64,000 bases of DNA from an uncultured Enhydrobacter sp. (GCA_946222995.1 CAMIOS010000001.1:62001-126000); one strand, 5' to 3'. Shown: positions 51,390-61,743, numbered from the stretch's first letter. Program-made: numbers and translations. The notes: generated by a model from the sequence alone, not told the origin.

Positions 51390-53693
51390 TCACTTCGCCA
51401 TTTCTTGAGCCTGTGTCACTGCCACCGCCGTCATATTGACGATACGGCGAGCCGTTGCAGATGGGGTCAAGATATGCACAGGTTTTGCCGTACCAAGTAG
51501 CATTGGCCCCACCGTCACACTATTGGTGGCTGACTTTAACAAATTATAGGCAATATTTGCCGCATCCAAATCCGGCATAATCAGCAAATTTGCTGAACCG
51601 GTGAGCTTACTAAAACCAAATGAATTGGCACGTAACCGCTCATCAATGGCAATATCACCATGCATTTCGCCATCAAACTCAAAATCCACATCCCTTTGGG
51701 TCAAAAGCTGATACACCTCTCGCATTTTTTTGGCACTGGTATAATCTGACGAACCAAAATTAGAATGTGACAACAACGCCACCCGCGGTTCAAGCCCAAA
51801 ACGTCGTACTTCTTGTGCGGCAAGCACAGTCATTTCAGCAAGCTGCTCGGCGTTTGGGTCTTCGTGCACATAGGTATCAGCAATAAACAAGTTACGACCT
51901 TGTAATAGCAGGGCGTTTAACGCGTAAAAATCATGGATACCTGATTTTTTGGCAATGATACGTTCAACATGATTTAAGTGCATATGATAGGCACCAAATG
52001 TCCCACAAATCATGCCATGCGCATCCCCACGCTCGACCATTAAGGCCCCAATTAGCGAGGTTTTGCGACGCATATCACGGCGGGCAAGTTCCACCGTCAC
52101 GCCTTGGCGTTGGGCGCGTTTGTAATAGTCTTGCCAGTAGTCTTTATAACGTGGGTCATCGTCTAAATCGACCATTTCATAGTGCTGACCTGCGACTAAC
52201 CGTAAGCCTAAGCGTTGGATTTGGTTTTTGATAATCGGTGGGCGACCTATCAAAATCGGTTTTGCCAAACCTTCATCGACCACTACCTGCACCGCACGCA
52301 ATACATTTTCATCTTCACCTTCACAATACACAATACGTTTTGGGGCTTTTTGGGCTTGGGCAAAAATTGGCTTCATCAAAAATGCTGAGTTATACACAAA
52401 TTCCGACAGTTTTTGTTTATAGGCACGCATATCCTCGATAGGCAAAGTTGCCACACCGCTATCCATCGCTGCTTTGGCAACGGCAGGGGCGATTTCGATA
52501 ATCAAATTGGGCTCAAGGGGACCTGGGATTAAATATTCTCGCCCAAAGCGTTTGGATTCATCGATTTCTTTTTGTCCTGCCGTGGGTGTGGCTTCGACGT
52601 GTGCCATCGCTGCGATGGCTTTGACACAAGCGACTTTCATCTCTTCATTGACGGTGGTCGCCCCAACATCCAATGCCCCACGGAAAATATACGGAAAACA
52701 TAGGGCGTTATTGACTTGGTTTGGGTAGTCTGAGCGACCTGTGGCGATAATCGCATCAGGGCGAACCGCTTTGGCATCTTCGGGCAAAATCTCGGGATTG
52801 GGATTGGCAAGGGCGAAAATAATCGGATTATCTGCCATTTGCTTGACCATGTCTTGGGTCAGCATGCCTGCCGCCGACAAACCTAAAAACATGTCTGCCC
52901 CAGCAATAACGTCCGTTAAAGTCTTGGCATTAGTATCACGGGCGTAGCGTTGTTTGGACTCGTCTAAGTTTTCTCGAGTGGTCGAAATCACGCCTTTTGA
53001 ATCGGCAACCATAATATTATCTTTTTTTGCACCCAATGCCACCATTAAGTCAAGGCAAGAAATCGCCGCTGCACCCGCACCTGAACACACGATTTTGATG
53101 TCTTCGATTTTTTTGTCGGTAATTTGTAAGGCATTGAGTAGGGCAGCTGAGGCAATAATCGCTGTACCGTGTTGGTCGTCATGAAACACTGGGATGTTCA
53201 TGCGTTTGCGCAGTTCTTTTTCGATATAAAAACACTCAGGGGCTTTAATATCCTCAAGGTTAATCCCGCCAAAGGTCGGCTCAAGCGAGGCAATGGCTTC
53301 GATAAATTTGTCGGGGTCATTTTGGGCAACTTCGATATCAAACACATCAATGCCCGCAAATTTTTTGAACAACACGCCTTTACCTTCCATCACAGGCTTT
53401 GAGGCAAGCGGTCCGATATTACCTAAGCCCAAAACCGCTGTACCGTTGGTGACCACGCCAACCAGGTTACTACGGGCGGTGTAAAGAGCGGCTTTTTTTG
53501 GGTCTTTTTCGATTTCCAAACACGGCACGGCTACCCCTGGCGAATAGGCCAATGCCAAATCGCGTTGATTGGCAAGGGCTTTGGTTGGGGTCACTGAGAT
53601 TTTACCGGGTGTGCCATTCATGTGATAATGCAAGGCAGCCTGTTCAAACTGTTCTTTTTCGGTCAAAGTACTGCTAGCGCTAAGTTTTCCCAT
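51390..53693 (-). CDS. maeB: NADP-dependent malic enzyme with phosphotransacetylase-like domain
   Basis: Converts malate to pyruvate and CO2. 767 aa from the ATG at 53693; earlier in-frame ATG codons exist. Malic domains (about 1-430): SVTPTKALANQRDLALAYSPGVA, HDDQHGTAIIASAALLNAL, VCSGAGAAAISCLDLMVALG, FALANPNPEI, RGALDVGATTVNEEM. The C-terminal region (about 440-767) is a phosphate acetyltransferase-like regulatory domain (FGAYHMHLNHVERIIAKKSG, SANLLIMPDLDAANIAYNLLK). This fused type is the usual MaeB. Monocistronic, terminator at 51291. Confidence 0.96.
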   Translation of the reverse strand: MGKLSASSTLTEKEQFEQAALHYHMNGTPGKISVTPTKALANQRDLALAYSPGVAVPCLEIEKDPKKAALYTARSNLVGVVTNGTAVLGLGNIGPLASKPVMEGKGVLFKKFAGIDVFDIEVAQNDPDKFIEAIASLEPTFGGINLEDIKAPECFYIEKELRKRMNIPVFHDDQHGTAIIASAALLNALQITDKKIEDIKIVCSGAGAAAISCLDLMVALGAKKDNIMVADSKGVISTTRENLDESKQRYARDTNAKTLTDVIAGADMFLGLSAAGMLTQDMVKQMADNPIIFALANPNPEILPEDAKAVRPDAIIATGRSDYPNQVNNALCFPYIFRGALDVGATTVNEEMKVACVKAIAAMAHVEATPTAGQKEIDESKRFGREYLIPGPLEPNLIIEIAPAVAKAAMDSGVATLPIEDMRAYKQKLSEFVYNSAFLMKPIFAQAQKAPKRIVYCEGEDENVLRAVQVVVDEGLAKPILIGRPPIIKNQIQRLGLRLVAGQHYEMVDLDDDPRYKDYWQDYYKRAQRQGVTVELARRDMRRKTSLIGALMVERGDAHGMICGTFGAYHMHLNHVERIIAKKSGIHDFYALNALLLQGRNLFIADTYVHEDPNAEQLAEMTVLAAQEVRRFGLEPRVALLSHSNFGSSDYTSAKKMREVYQLLTQRDVDFEFDGEMHGDIAIDERLRANSFGFSKLTGSANLLIMPDLDAANIAYNLLKSATNSVTVGPMLLGTAKPVHILTPSATARRIVNMTAVAVTQAQEMAK

Positions 53694-53814
53694 AACGTTT
53701 TCCATTTTGTTGTTCAAAAATTGTCGTATAAATCATTCAATACTGGGATTAAATGTAACAAAAAATAGGAAATTTTTCTAGCACTAATTCAAGCCTTGAT
53801 CCAAATCAGCGAAA

Positions 53815-55314
53815 TTAAGACGAACAACTCACACAAATTTCTGGGTCATCTGCTTTTGGTGGCGTAGTATCGGATACAGTTGCAAACTTACTGACTTGGT
53901 AGGGATTTTTTAACAACTCAAATAATCTATCGATTTCGCTAAAGTCATTGTTTTCTGCCAATTCAATCGCTTTTTGTGCCATGCTATTGCGTAAAATATA
54001 CACGGGATTATGAGTAGTAATTGACGTAAGGTCAGGATTTTTTTGTAAATATTCACGTTGCCATTGCTCAAAATCAGCTAACGCATTGACTTGTTTAAAT
54101 TCATTTTTTACCATCGCTAATAACTGGTTTTCATGGGTAAAGCGAATATTTTGAGCCGATTGATTGGCGACGATTGCCACCAAGGCTCGCAAGCTATTGG
54201 TAAAATCAAGTTTATTTATTTGCATGATTTCAAGGTATTGTAAGGCAAAATCGCAATTTTCTTCATTGACCGTCAGCCCAAATTTTTGACAAACACCCTG
54301 TTTATAATAGTTATAAAACGTTTCGCCAAAGCTGTCCAAAATTTCGGTTAAAGTATCTCTCTCAAGTGTTTCGGGTAGGTGTTTATCCGTAAGTTTTTCA
54401 CCATTTAAACGTAAAAATAGCGTGATAAGGCGGGATAAATTCCATAGCCCAATCGATGGCTGATTTTGATACACATAGCGTCCATGGTAGTCGGAATGGT
54501 TATTAATCCACAGCGGGTTAAAACGTTCCATAAAGCCAAACGGGCCAAAATCAAGCGTTGCTCCCGTAATCGATAAATTGTCAGTATTCATCACACCATG
54601 GGCAAAACCGACAAGCTGCCAATCGGCGATGGTTTTAGCTGTTTTATCAACGAATTGACGTAAAAAATCTTGAATCGGGGTGTCGCTTTCTAAGCTTTTT
54701 GGAAAGTAAGTGGTTATCACATAACGGGTAAAATACAGCAGTAAATCGGGGGCAAAATTCGCCACCCATTCAAAATGCCCAAAGCGAATATGACAATCAG
54801 CAGTACGCAGTAACGCCGCCCCACGCTCACGAGTCTCACGGCGCACAGGCGTGTCACTGACCACAAAGCCTAGCGCATTACTCGAGCGAATACCGAGCGA
54901 GTTTAACGCATGCCCTGCCAGATACTCTCGCACAGTGCTGCGTATCACCGCCCGTCCATCGCCCATGCGAGAATAAGGAGTTAAGCCTGCCCCTTTTAGG
55001 TGTAAGTCAGTCAATTGCCCATCTTTATCAATGACTTGAGCCAGTAGCAAGCCCCGCCCATCACCAAGCTGTCCTGCCCATTGTCCAAACTGATGTCCTG
55101 CATACGCCATCGCCAGCGGCTCAAAGCCATTGGGCACAAGTTCTCCGCCAAGAATTTTTACCCAATTTTCTGTTAAAAAGTTGTCTTTATTCCAGCCGAT
55201 TTGCTCGGCGACTTGTGGGTTAAAATGCCCTGCTTGGGGATTGGTCAGTGGCGTGGGTGGTTGTTTGTGATAGAGACGGGGGTCAAGGGTGGCGTAAGTG
55301 TTATGAATTTGCAT
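53815..55314 (-). CDS. selO: Protein adenylyltransferase SelO
   Basis: Pseudokinase-fold enzyme that transfers AMP to protein Ser/Thr/Tyr, linked to redox homeostasis. 499 aa. Signatures GHQFGQWAGQLGDGRGLLLAQV, LKGAGLTPYSRMGDGRAVIRSTVREYL, SDTPVRRETRERGAALLR, FAHGVMNTDNLSITGATLDFGPFGFM. The C-terminus ends CVSCSS; the Cys pair matches the bacterial C-terminal Cys-x-x-Cys region where eukaryotic forms carry selenocysteine. Monocistronic. Confidence 0.95.
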   Translation of the reverse strand: MQIHNTYATLDPRLYHKQPPTPLTNPQAGHFNPQVAEQIGWNKDNFLTENWVKILGGELVPNGFEPLAMAYAGHQFGQWAGQLGDGRGLLLAQVIDKDGQLTDLHLKGAGLTPYSRMGDGRAVIRSTVREYLAGHALNSLGIRSSNALGFVVSDTPVRRETRERGAALLRTADCHIRFGHFEWVANFAPDLLLYFTRYVITTYFPKSLESDTPIQDFLRQFVDKTAKTIADWQLVGFAHGVMNTDNLSITGATLDFGPFGFMERFNPLWINNHSDYHGRYVYQNQPSIGLWNLSRLITLFLRLNGEKLTDKHLPETLERDTLTEILDSFGETFYNYYKQGVCQKFGLTVNEENCDFALQYLEIMQINKLDFTNSLRALVAIVANQSAQNIRFTHENQLLAMVKNEFKQVNALADFEQWQREYLQKNPDLTSITTHNPVYILRNSMAQKAIELAENNDFSEIDRLFELLKNPYQVSKFATVSDTTPPKADDPEICVSCSS

Positions 55315-55421
55315 AAAATGCCTTATGGCGTTGTTGTTTTTATTGATATTTTTATAATGGCTTACACAAGCTAATTCAAGCTGATAACCTTCAAAATTTA
55401 TTGATAAAAATAATAGTCAAT

Positions 55422-55448
55422 AAAAAAGCCAACTCATAGCGAGTTGGC
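55422..55448 (-). terminator. Terminator of rpsT
   Basis: GCCAACTC (55428-55435) / GAGTTGGC (55441-55448) with loop ATAGC, followed on the minus strand by a T run (55422-55427). Confidence 0.88.
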
Positions 55449-55476
55449 CTCTTTACCAGCAATTAAATGTTGCTCA

Positions 55477-55746
55477 TTAAGCAGTTTTTAACGCTTTAAT
55501 GGCTTTGTTTAAGCGGCTTTTATGACGAGCGGCTTTGTTTTTGTGGATCACGCCTTTGTCAGCGATACGGTCGATCACTGGCACGGCTTTTTTGTAGGCT
55601 TCGGTTGCTGCTTCGTAGTTTTTATCTTCAATCGCTTTGACCACATGCTTGATGTAAGTACGTACCATTGAACGTTGTGATGCTTTTAATTGACGACGTT
55701 TGACGTTTTGACGAGCACGTTTGCGAGCTTGTGCAGAATTTGCCAC
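55477..55746 (-). CDS. rpsT: 30S ribosomal protein S20
   Basis: 89-aa primary 16S rRNA-binding protein. MANSAQARKRARQNVKRRQLKASQRSM start, helical throughout, IADKGVIHKNKAARHKSRLNKAI motif. GGAG just upstream. A likely promoter lies about 180 bases upstream (TAGAAT box at 55937-55932), giving a long leader; S20 is autoregulated in E. coli. Single gene with its own terminator. Confidence 0.98.
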   Translation of the reverse strand: MANSAQARKRARQNVKRRQLKASQRSMVRTYIKHVVKAIEDKNYEAATEAYKKAVPVIDRIADKGVIHKNKAARHKSRLNKAIKALKTA

Positions 55747-56133
55747 GTTAATCTCCTAGATTCTTTCAACAGATTTAAGATTTTTGCAAAAAAATAATGC
55801 CAATCGATATCGGGCAGCCACCGATACAAATAAGCAAGGGTTTTGGAGCTTGAATCCTTGAATCACTAGACACGGTTAAAAATTCATGCGATATCAAGCG
55901 ATTTTAAAGCCAAATGGATTTAAAGCCCGATATTCTATCAAATAACCACTATAATAACAATAACAACCCATCAAATTACTGCTAAAATAAATACCTACCC
56001 TATGTTACCAACAATTTTCAATCGTGAAAATTAAGTGAAAATAAAGCAAAACTATGATTTAATTAAGTCATCGTTTTCTATGCCCTAATTAATGGTAGGA
56101 TGGGCAAATTTTGAGATAAAACTAGGATAAAGC
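55747..56133. other. Intergenic gap upstream of rpsT
   Basis: 387 bases between divergent rpsT and the NAD(P)-binding protein gene. It holds the rpsT leader and promoter and the opposite promoter. No other gene is seen. Confidence 0.5.
55932..55960 (-). promoter_or_regulatory. Likely rpsT promoter
   Basis: Minus-strand TTGTTA (55960-55955), 17-base spacer, TAGAAT (55937-55932). It gives a leader of about 180 bases to the rpsT ATG. Confidence 0.5.
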
Positions 56134-56847
56134 ATGCAACGAACTGCAATCATTATTGGCGCAACAGGGCTGGTGGGGCGCTCATTGTTACTTCAACTGG
56201 CAAGCTTGTACCAGAAGGTGATCGTCATCGCGCGCACCCAGCCCAAAGGTATGGATAGTTCGATGCACTTTTACCAGCTAAAAGATTTTAGCCAATTAAG
56301 TGATTGTATCAAAAATCTATCGCTTGATGCGTGTGTTGATGCGTTTAGCTGTTTGGGCACAACCATGAAGCAAGCAGGCGATGAAGTTAGATTTCGCCAA
56401 GTTGACTATGAGAATAATCTTGCCTTTGCCAAAATGTGCCGTGCCAAAGGTGTACAAAACTTTTTTTTACTCTCAGCCATGGGAGCAGACAGTGGCAGTC
56501 GCTTTTTTTATAACCGTGTCAAAGGTGAGCTTGAAGAAGCGATTACTGCCCTTGATTTTGACCAGTTGGCGATTTTTCGTCCGTCTTTATTACTGGGCAA
56601 ACATGACAAACGCCCGATGGAAACTTTGGTTCAAACCGCTTATAAGCTGTTAAAACCGATTGTACCAAGAAAATTACCCATCCGTCCTATTGAAGCTGAA
56701 CGGGTGGCAATGGCGATGGCATTGGTGGCTAACAGTTGGCATATTAACCAAAATTTTGCTAAACATACTGATCGACAAAATCGTTTACCCAAGGTCAAAA
56801 TATATAGTAATGGCGATATGTTAGCGCTTACTCGGTTACAAAAATAG
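56134..56847 (+). CDS. NAD(P)H-binding Rossmann protein (atypical short-chain dehydrogenase)
   Basis: 237 aa. The N-terminal nucleotide motif IIGATGLVGRSLLLQL follows a Rossmann start; DAFSCLGTTMKQAG, FFLLSAMGADSGSRFFYNRVKGELEEAI (Y and K of the extended SDR active site) and FRPSLLLGKHDKRP are present. Resembles the oxidoreductase HTATIP2/YwnB type. Substrate unknown. It lies 43 bases before the RraA-like gene on the same strand. Confidence 0.88.
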   Translation: MQRTAIIIGATGLVGRSLLLQLASLYQKVIVIARTQPKGMDSSMHFYQLKDFSQLSDCIKNLSLDACVDAFSCLGTTMKQAGDEVRFRQVDYENNLAFAKMCRAKGVQNFFLLSAMGADSGSRFFYNRVKGELEEAITALDFDQLAIFRPSLLLGKHDKRPMETLVQTAYKLLKPIVPRKLPIRPIEAERVAMAMALVANSWHINQNFAKHTDRQNRLPKVKIYSNGDMLALTRLQK

Positions 56848-56890
56848 CGTAAGTATTTTATTTCCCTAAATCTGAAACAAGGAAGCTACT

Positions 56891-57427
56891 ATGGATTTAA
56901 CCAACTCAGTGTCTGGTAAAACAATTGTGACCTGTGATTTATTAGATGAGCATCCCGATTGCCAAGTCTGTATGCCTAATATGGAAGGCAAACGCTTTTT
57001 TAGCTATGGCGGCAATGCAAAATTTGGCGGCGAAGTCGTGACGGTCAAATGCTTTGAAGACAACAGCCGTGTCAAAGAGCTACTCGCAACCGATGGCAAA
57101 GATGCCCAAGGCAACGGTAAAGTATTGGTGGTTGATGGCGGGGCATCGATGCGCTGTGCGTTACTAGGCGATATGATTGCGCAAAGCGCGGTGGATAATG
57201 GTTGGGCGGGAGTAATTGTGTATGGCTGCGTGCGTGATGTCGATGACATGGGTAAGATGCCTATTGGTGTACAAGCACTGGGCGCTACACCGCGTAAATC
57301 AAATCGTAAAGGCATTGGTGAAACCGATATTGAAATCAATTTTGGCGGTATGACGATCAAATCGGGCATGTATGTGTATGCGGATAACAATGGCATTATC
57401 GTCAGTGAAAAAGCGTTAATTAATTAA
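56891..57427 (+). CDS. rraA: RraA family protein
   Basis: 178 aa with GGAAGC upstream. TCDLLDEHPDCQVCMPNMEGKRFFSYGG, VVDGGASMRCALLGDMIAQSAV, GVIVYGCVRDVDDMGKMPIGVQALGATPRKS, ADNNGIIVSEKAL. The family includes RNase E inhibitor RraA of E. coli and 4-hydroxy-4-methyl-2-oxoglutarate aldolases; the active-site Arg/Asp (CVRDV) supports an aldolase fold, so either role is possible. Terminator at 57452. Confidence 0.9.
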   Translation: MDLTNSVSGKTIVTCDLLDEHPDCQVCMPNMEGKRFFSYGGNAKFGGEVVTVKCFEDNSRVKELLATDGKDAQGNGKVLVVDGGASMRCALLGDMIAQSAVDNGWAGVIVYGCVRDVDDMGKMPIGVQALGATPRKSNRKGIGETDIEINFGGMTIKSGMYVYADNNGIIVSEKALIN

Positions 57428-57451
57428 AACACTTATCAGCTTCAAAAAAAG

Positions 57452-57478
57452 AAATCAGCTTAATTTAGCTGATTTTTT
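57452..57478 (+). terminator. Terminator of rraA
   Basis: AAATCAGCT (57452-57460) / AGCTGATTT (57467-57475), loop TAATTT, followed by T residues to 57478. Confidence 0.85.
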
Positions 57479-57553
57479 GCTTTAAATACGTCACAAAAAC
57501 CCCCACAATAAGCGTCATTATTTTTGCTTTTTTAAATCAAAAGACCTATAACA

Positions 57554-60500
57554 ATGACGACATCTACCTATCCGCTCTCGCAATTATCGTTTCGCATCAA
57601 CCAAACCCTGTTTGATAATAACAAGCATCAAAAAAAATGGCTTGGCAACTTACAAGGTATGACCCAAGCCTTATGGCTGACGAGCCTAACCTCAAAAGAA
57701 AATGGTCAAGATAATCGCCTTAAAGTGGTCGTCACCCGTGACCAAAACCAGCTTAATCAACTTGAAACGGAACTCGCTTTTTGCGGTGTGGATGCTCATG
57801 TATTTCCCGATTGGGAAACGCTGACCTATGATGAACTCTCACCGCACCATGATATTGTGTCAGAACGCATTCATTTGCTCACCCATATGCCAAGCGAGGG
57901 GATTTTATTGATTTCAGTGCAGACGTTAATGCACCGCGTCGCCCCAGCATCTTGGCTACTAGGACAGCATTTTGATCTATCGGTGGGAGATAAATTTGAT
58001 GTCGCGATCGAGCGACGAAAACTGGCAACCGCAGGTTACCATTCGGTCGATAATGTGTTTGAGCCTGGGGAATTTGCGGTGCGCGGTAGCGTGATTGACT
58101 TATTTGCCATTGGTCAACCGTTTCCGGTACGCATTGATTTATTTGATGATGAAATTGAAAGTATTCGTTTTTTTAATCCGCAAACCCAACGTAGCTTAAC
58201 GCAAGCGGATTTGGATGAACTTAAAGACAACGATCCACACCAATACTTAAAATTTATCCATGAACAAAAAACACACAGCTCTGACACCCTCGGTAAAATC
58301 AACAGCTTTCAAATCTTGCCTGCTCGAGAATTTCCCCTTGATGAGGGTAAAGAAACGTTTCGCGCCAATTTCGCTAGCCAATTTGCCAACACCAGTGCCA
58401 GACGTTTTGAGCTATTTAACGATGTCATGAATGGGATTGCCCCTGCCGGTGTGGAATATTATCAGCCGTTATTCTTTGAAAACGACGTTTGGCAAAACCA
58501 AAGTGATTTTTTTAGTTATCTACCCAAAGATAGTCTATTGATTGTTGGCAATCAAATGGACACCGCTTACCAACATTTTTGGCAACAAATCCAAACCCGC
58601 TACAATGATCGCCGTCACGATATCGAAAAACCAATCGTTGCCCCGGCAGATTTGTATTTAGCCGAGCATATTTTTAATGAAAAAATCGCCCAATATCCGC
58701 GCATTATTACCAGCGAACAACCTATTGAGGAGAGTGTAGGCGCAGTCAATGCGTTGACCCAAATGCCGCCTGATTTGACGGTCGATCATAAACTTGCTGA
58801 GCCGTTGCAACGATTAATCGCTTTTCGTGCGCAGTTTGAGCGACCCATATTACTGGTTGCTGAAACGGCAGGGCGACGTGAGATTTTATCTGAACTCCTG
58901 CAAAAACGTTTTAGCTTACAAAGTGTATCGGGCTTGAGCGATTTTTTGTCCAATATCGACGATGCGCATACCCATACAATTGCCATAACCATTGCGCCGA
59001 TTGAGCGTGGGGCATTACTGCCAGAGCAGTTTGCCATTATCTCTGAAACTCAGCTATTTGGTCGCCAAGTGTTACAAACCCGCCGTCGTCGTCAAAGCGA
59101 TGTGTCGGATGAGTTTTTGGTTAAATCCGTCAGTGAACTAAACATTGGCGACCCAGTGGTGCATATTGATTTTGGCATTGGGCGTTATCAAGGCTTGATT
59201 ACCCTTGAGATTGACAAGCAGTTGCAGGAATTTATCCACTTAACCTATGCCGATGATGCCAGCGTGTATGTGCCGCTGGCCAATTTGCAGCTCATCAGCC
59301 GTTATGCTGGCGGCGATTCAGCAACTGCACCGCTACACGCCATTGGCAGTGGTAAATGGGATAAAGCCAAAGCCAAAGCCTTAAGCCAAATTCATGATGT
59401 GGCAGCAGAGTTGCTCAACGTACAAGCTCGCCGTGATGCCAAAGTCGGCATTCACTTTCCCATCGACCAAATCCAGTACGATTTATTTGCTAGCCAATTT
59501 GCCTTTGAGGAAACGCCCGACCAAGCCAACGCCATTGACGCGGTAATACATGACATGAAGCAAAACAAGCCGATGGATAGACTCGTGTGTGGCGATGTCG
59601 GCTTTGGTAAAACCGAAGTTGCCATGCGAGCAGCATTTATTGCCGTGCAAGCAGGCTACCAAGTGGCCGTATTGGTGCCGACCACGCTGCTTGCTGGGCA
59701 GCACGAAGATAATTTTATGGACAGGTTTGCCGATTGGCCAATTCGTATCGAAAGTTTGTCGCGCTTTGGTACCAAAAAACAACACGAGCAAATCTTGCAA
59801 GACTTGGCTGATGGCAAAGTTGATATTGTGATTGGTACTCACCGTATTTTGCAAGCCGATGTCAAATTTGCCAATTTAGGGTTAATGATTGTCGATGAGG
59901 AACACCGCTTTGGCGTGCGCGATAAAGAGCGCATTAAAGCCATGCAATCGGATGTTGATGTGCTGTCGATGACTGCCACGCCCATTCCACGCACGCTGAA
60001 CATGGCGTTATCGGGTATGCGCAATATGTCGATTATCGCCACACCCCCTGCCAGACGGCTAGCGATTAAAACCTTTGTCATGCAAAAAACCGATAACTTA
60101 CTTAAAGAAGCGATTTTGCGCGAACTGTTGCGAGGCGGGCAGGTATTCTTATTGCATAATGATGTCGCCAGTATCGAACGCATGGCAGAAACGGTGCGAG
60201 AGCTCGTGCCAGAATCGCGGGTCGCTGTGGCTCATGGGCAGATGAAAGAGCGAGAGCTTGAGCAAATCATGCAGTCGTTTTACCACAAAAAACATAACGT
60301 GTTGGTGTGTACGACGATTATTGAAACGGGCATTGATATTCCCAATGCCAACACGATTATCATTAACCGTGCCGATAAATTTGGTATCGCTCAACTGCAC
60401 CAATTACGGGGGCGTGTAGGGCGCAGTCACCATCAGGCCTACTGCTACTTGCTGGTGCCATCGATTAAGGGCTTAACGAGCGATGCTCAAAAACGTCTGG

Positions 60501-61156
60501 ATGCGATTAGTCGAGCCAACACGTTAGGGGCGGGCTTTATGCTGGCAAGCGAAGACTTAGAAATTCGTGGGGCAGGCGAGCTACTGGGCAAACAGCAAAG
60601 CGGCAATATGCAGGCGATCGGCTTTAATTTATACATGGATATGCTGAATCGTGCGACCAAGGCGATTAAAGCGGGTAAACAACCCGATTTAAACACGCCA
60701 TTATCACTCACCAGTGACATAAATCTGCACTTATCCGCACTCATTCCCGAAGACTATTTGGGCGATGTGCATCAACGCTTGTTGTTTTACAAAAAGATTG
60801 CCAATGCCGAAGATTATGACAGCCTGATTAGTATTCGTAGCGAAATGCTTGATCGTTTCGGCAGTTTGCCCGAGCCCACCAAAAATCTGTTTGCTATTCA
60901 CCAGTTGCGACTCATGGCAGAACCGCTTGAGATTAGCAAAATTGATGGTAATGAACGCCAAGTCAGCTTTGAGTTTGCTCCGACCACGCCTGTCGAGGCG
61001 ATTACCATTATTCAGCTGATTCAGATGAATCCGAAAAAGTACAAAATGAATGGGGCAACGGGGCTAAAAATGATGGATGAAAGAGCCCTTGCTACGCCAG
61101 AAGGACGGATTGAAGCGGTGAAAAGTTTGCTTGAAAGTTTGGCGAAAAAGGAATGA
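57554..61156 (+). CDS. mfd: Transcription-repair coupling factor Mfd
   Basis: DNA translocase that removes stalled RNA polymerase and recruits UvrA. 1200 aa. UvrB-homology region (about 60-380), RNA polymerase-interacting domain (LNIGDPVVHIDFGIGRYQGLI onward, about 525-610), then the helicase core: Walker A GDVGFGKTEVAMRAAF near residue 679, DEEHRFG near 781, TATPIPRTL, and the RecG-like TRG region. The C-terminal regulatory domain ends LLESLAKKE. E. coli Mfd is 1148 aa. Monocistronic. Confidence 0.97.
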   Translation: MTTSTYPLSQLSFRINQTLFDNNKHQKKWLGNLQGMTQALWLTSLTSKENGQDNRLKVVVTRDQNQLNQLETELAFCGVDAHVFPDWETLTYDELSPHHDIVSERIHLLTHMPSEGILLISVQTLMHRVAPASWLLGQHFDLSVGDKFDVAIERRKLATAGYHSVDNVFEPGEFAVRGSVIDLFAIGQPFPVRIDLFDDEIESIRFFNPQTQRSLTQADLDELKDNDPHQYLKFIHEQKTHSSDTLGKINSFQILPAREFPLDEGKETFRANFASQFANTSARRFELFNDVMNGIAPAGVEYYQPLFFENDVWQNQSDFFSYLPKDSLLIVGNQMDTAYQHFWQQIQTRYNDRRHDIEKPIVAPADLYLAEHIFNEKIAQYPRIITSEQPIEESVGAVNALTQMPPDLTVDHKLAEPLQRLIAFRAQFERPILLVAETAGRREILSELLQKRFSLQSVSGLSDFLSNIDDAHTHTIAITIAPIERGALLPEQFAIISETQLFGRQVLQTRRRRQSDVSDEFLVKSVSELNIGDPVVHIDFGIGRYQGLITLEIDKQLQEFIHLTYADDASVYVPLANLQLISRYAGGDSATAPLHAIGSGKWDKAKAKALSQIHDVAAELLNVQARRDAKVGIHFPIDQIQYDLFASQFAFEETPDQANAIDAVIHDMKQNKPMDRLVCGDVGFGKTEVAMRAAFIAVQAGYQVAVLVPTTLLAGQHEDNFMDRFADWPIRIESLSRFGTKKQHEQILQDLADGKVDIVIGTHRILQADVKFANLGLMIVDEEHRFGVRDKERIKAMQSDVDVLSMTATPIPRTLNMALSGMRNMSIIATPPARRLAIKTFVMQKTDNLLKEAILRELLRGGQVFLLHNDVASIERMAETVRELVPESRVAVAHGQMKERELEQIMQSFYHKKHNVLVCTTIIETGIDIPNANTIIINRADKFGIAQLHQLRGRVGRSHHQAYCYLLVPSIKGLTSDAQKRLDAISRANTLGAGFMLASEDLEIRGAGELLGKQQSGNMQAIGFNLYMDMLNRATKAIKAGKQPDLNTPLSLTSDINLHLSALIPEDYLGDVHQRLLFYKKIANAEDYDSLISIRSEMLDRFGSLPEPTKNLFAIHQLRLMAEPLEISKIDGNERQVSFEFAPTTPVEAITIIQLIQMNPKKYKMNGATGLKMMDERALATPEGRIEAVKSLLESLAKKE

Positions 61157-61172
61157 TTTTGCTGAATTAATG

Positions 61173-61193
61173 CGACACAATATGTCGTGTTTT
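61173..61193 (+). terminator. Weak terminator after mfd
   Basis: CGACA (61173-61177) / TGTCG (61183-61187), five base pairs, loop CAATA, then TGTTTTT. Confidence 0.5.
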
Positions 61194-61310
61194 TAGGTTT
61201 TAGGCTTGTCAGAAAATGCTTATTTTGTCACAATTAAACAGTAATATTAAACAGTCATCAGGGTTTTCTATTATAAGTTGGTTTTTAACTTAATCAAAAG
61301 GAATGTAGCT

Positions 61311-61694
61311 ATGTCAGAAGTTTTAGAAATTTTAAAAAAAGATTCACCGAATCTAACTGAGGAACAAAATAAAGCATTTGAGCAAGGCTTTTTGGCTCTC
61401 AAGAACGAGTTTGAAACGGCGGATATTGATGATTTAAATGATAAGGAATATAAGCAAGAATTTGCCGAGAAATTTGACAAACTTATGCAAAAAATTGGCT
61501 ATGATGAATTTGAACTGGATTCATCGAATCTGTTTCTGTATGACCTGTACAAAGTTGATGAATATGAAGATTTTATGGGCTTTGTGACAGCCAGTTATCA
61601 AGTTGCTTGTGGCGATGACGATGTATTACGAGAGATTAGCGAAGAAATGTACGAAAAGTTAGAAAGCCAATTTGATGATTTTGATGAGGAATAG
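61311..61694 (+). CDS. Small acidic protein of unknown function
   Basis: 127 aa from the ATG at 61311 (AAGGA upstream). Very acidic, rich in Asp/Glu, mostly helical by pattern, ending LESQFDDFDEE, with one Cys (YQVACGDDD). I do not recognise a family. Strong net negative charge and small size resemble many immunity or anti-toxin-like proteins, but no effector gene is adjacent, so that is only a remark. Single gene downstream of mfd. Confidence 0.7.
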   Translation: MSEVLEILKKDSPNLTEEQNKAFEQGFLALKNEFETADIDDLNDKEYKQEFAEKFDKLMQKIGYDEFELDSSNLFLYDLYKVDEYEDFMGFVTASYQVACGDDDVLREISEEMYEKLESQFDDFDEE

Positions 61695-61714
61695 GTTTAA
61701 CTATCAATTTAAAA

Positions 61715-61743
61715 TTGCTTTTCAAAAACTGCTAAATTATAAT
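61715..61743 (+). promoter_or_regulatory. Promoter of the Sib-like antisense RNA
   Basis: TTGCTT (61715-61720), 17-base spacer, perfect TATAAT (61738-61743); start near 61750. Confidence 0.65.

Noticed and set aside
55808..55932. Inverted TATCGGGC / GCCCGATA in the rpsT leader as a closing stem
   Set aside because: The distal arm overlaps the predicted -10 box, so only part of it would be transcribed.
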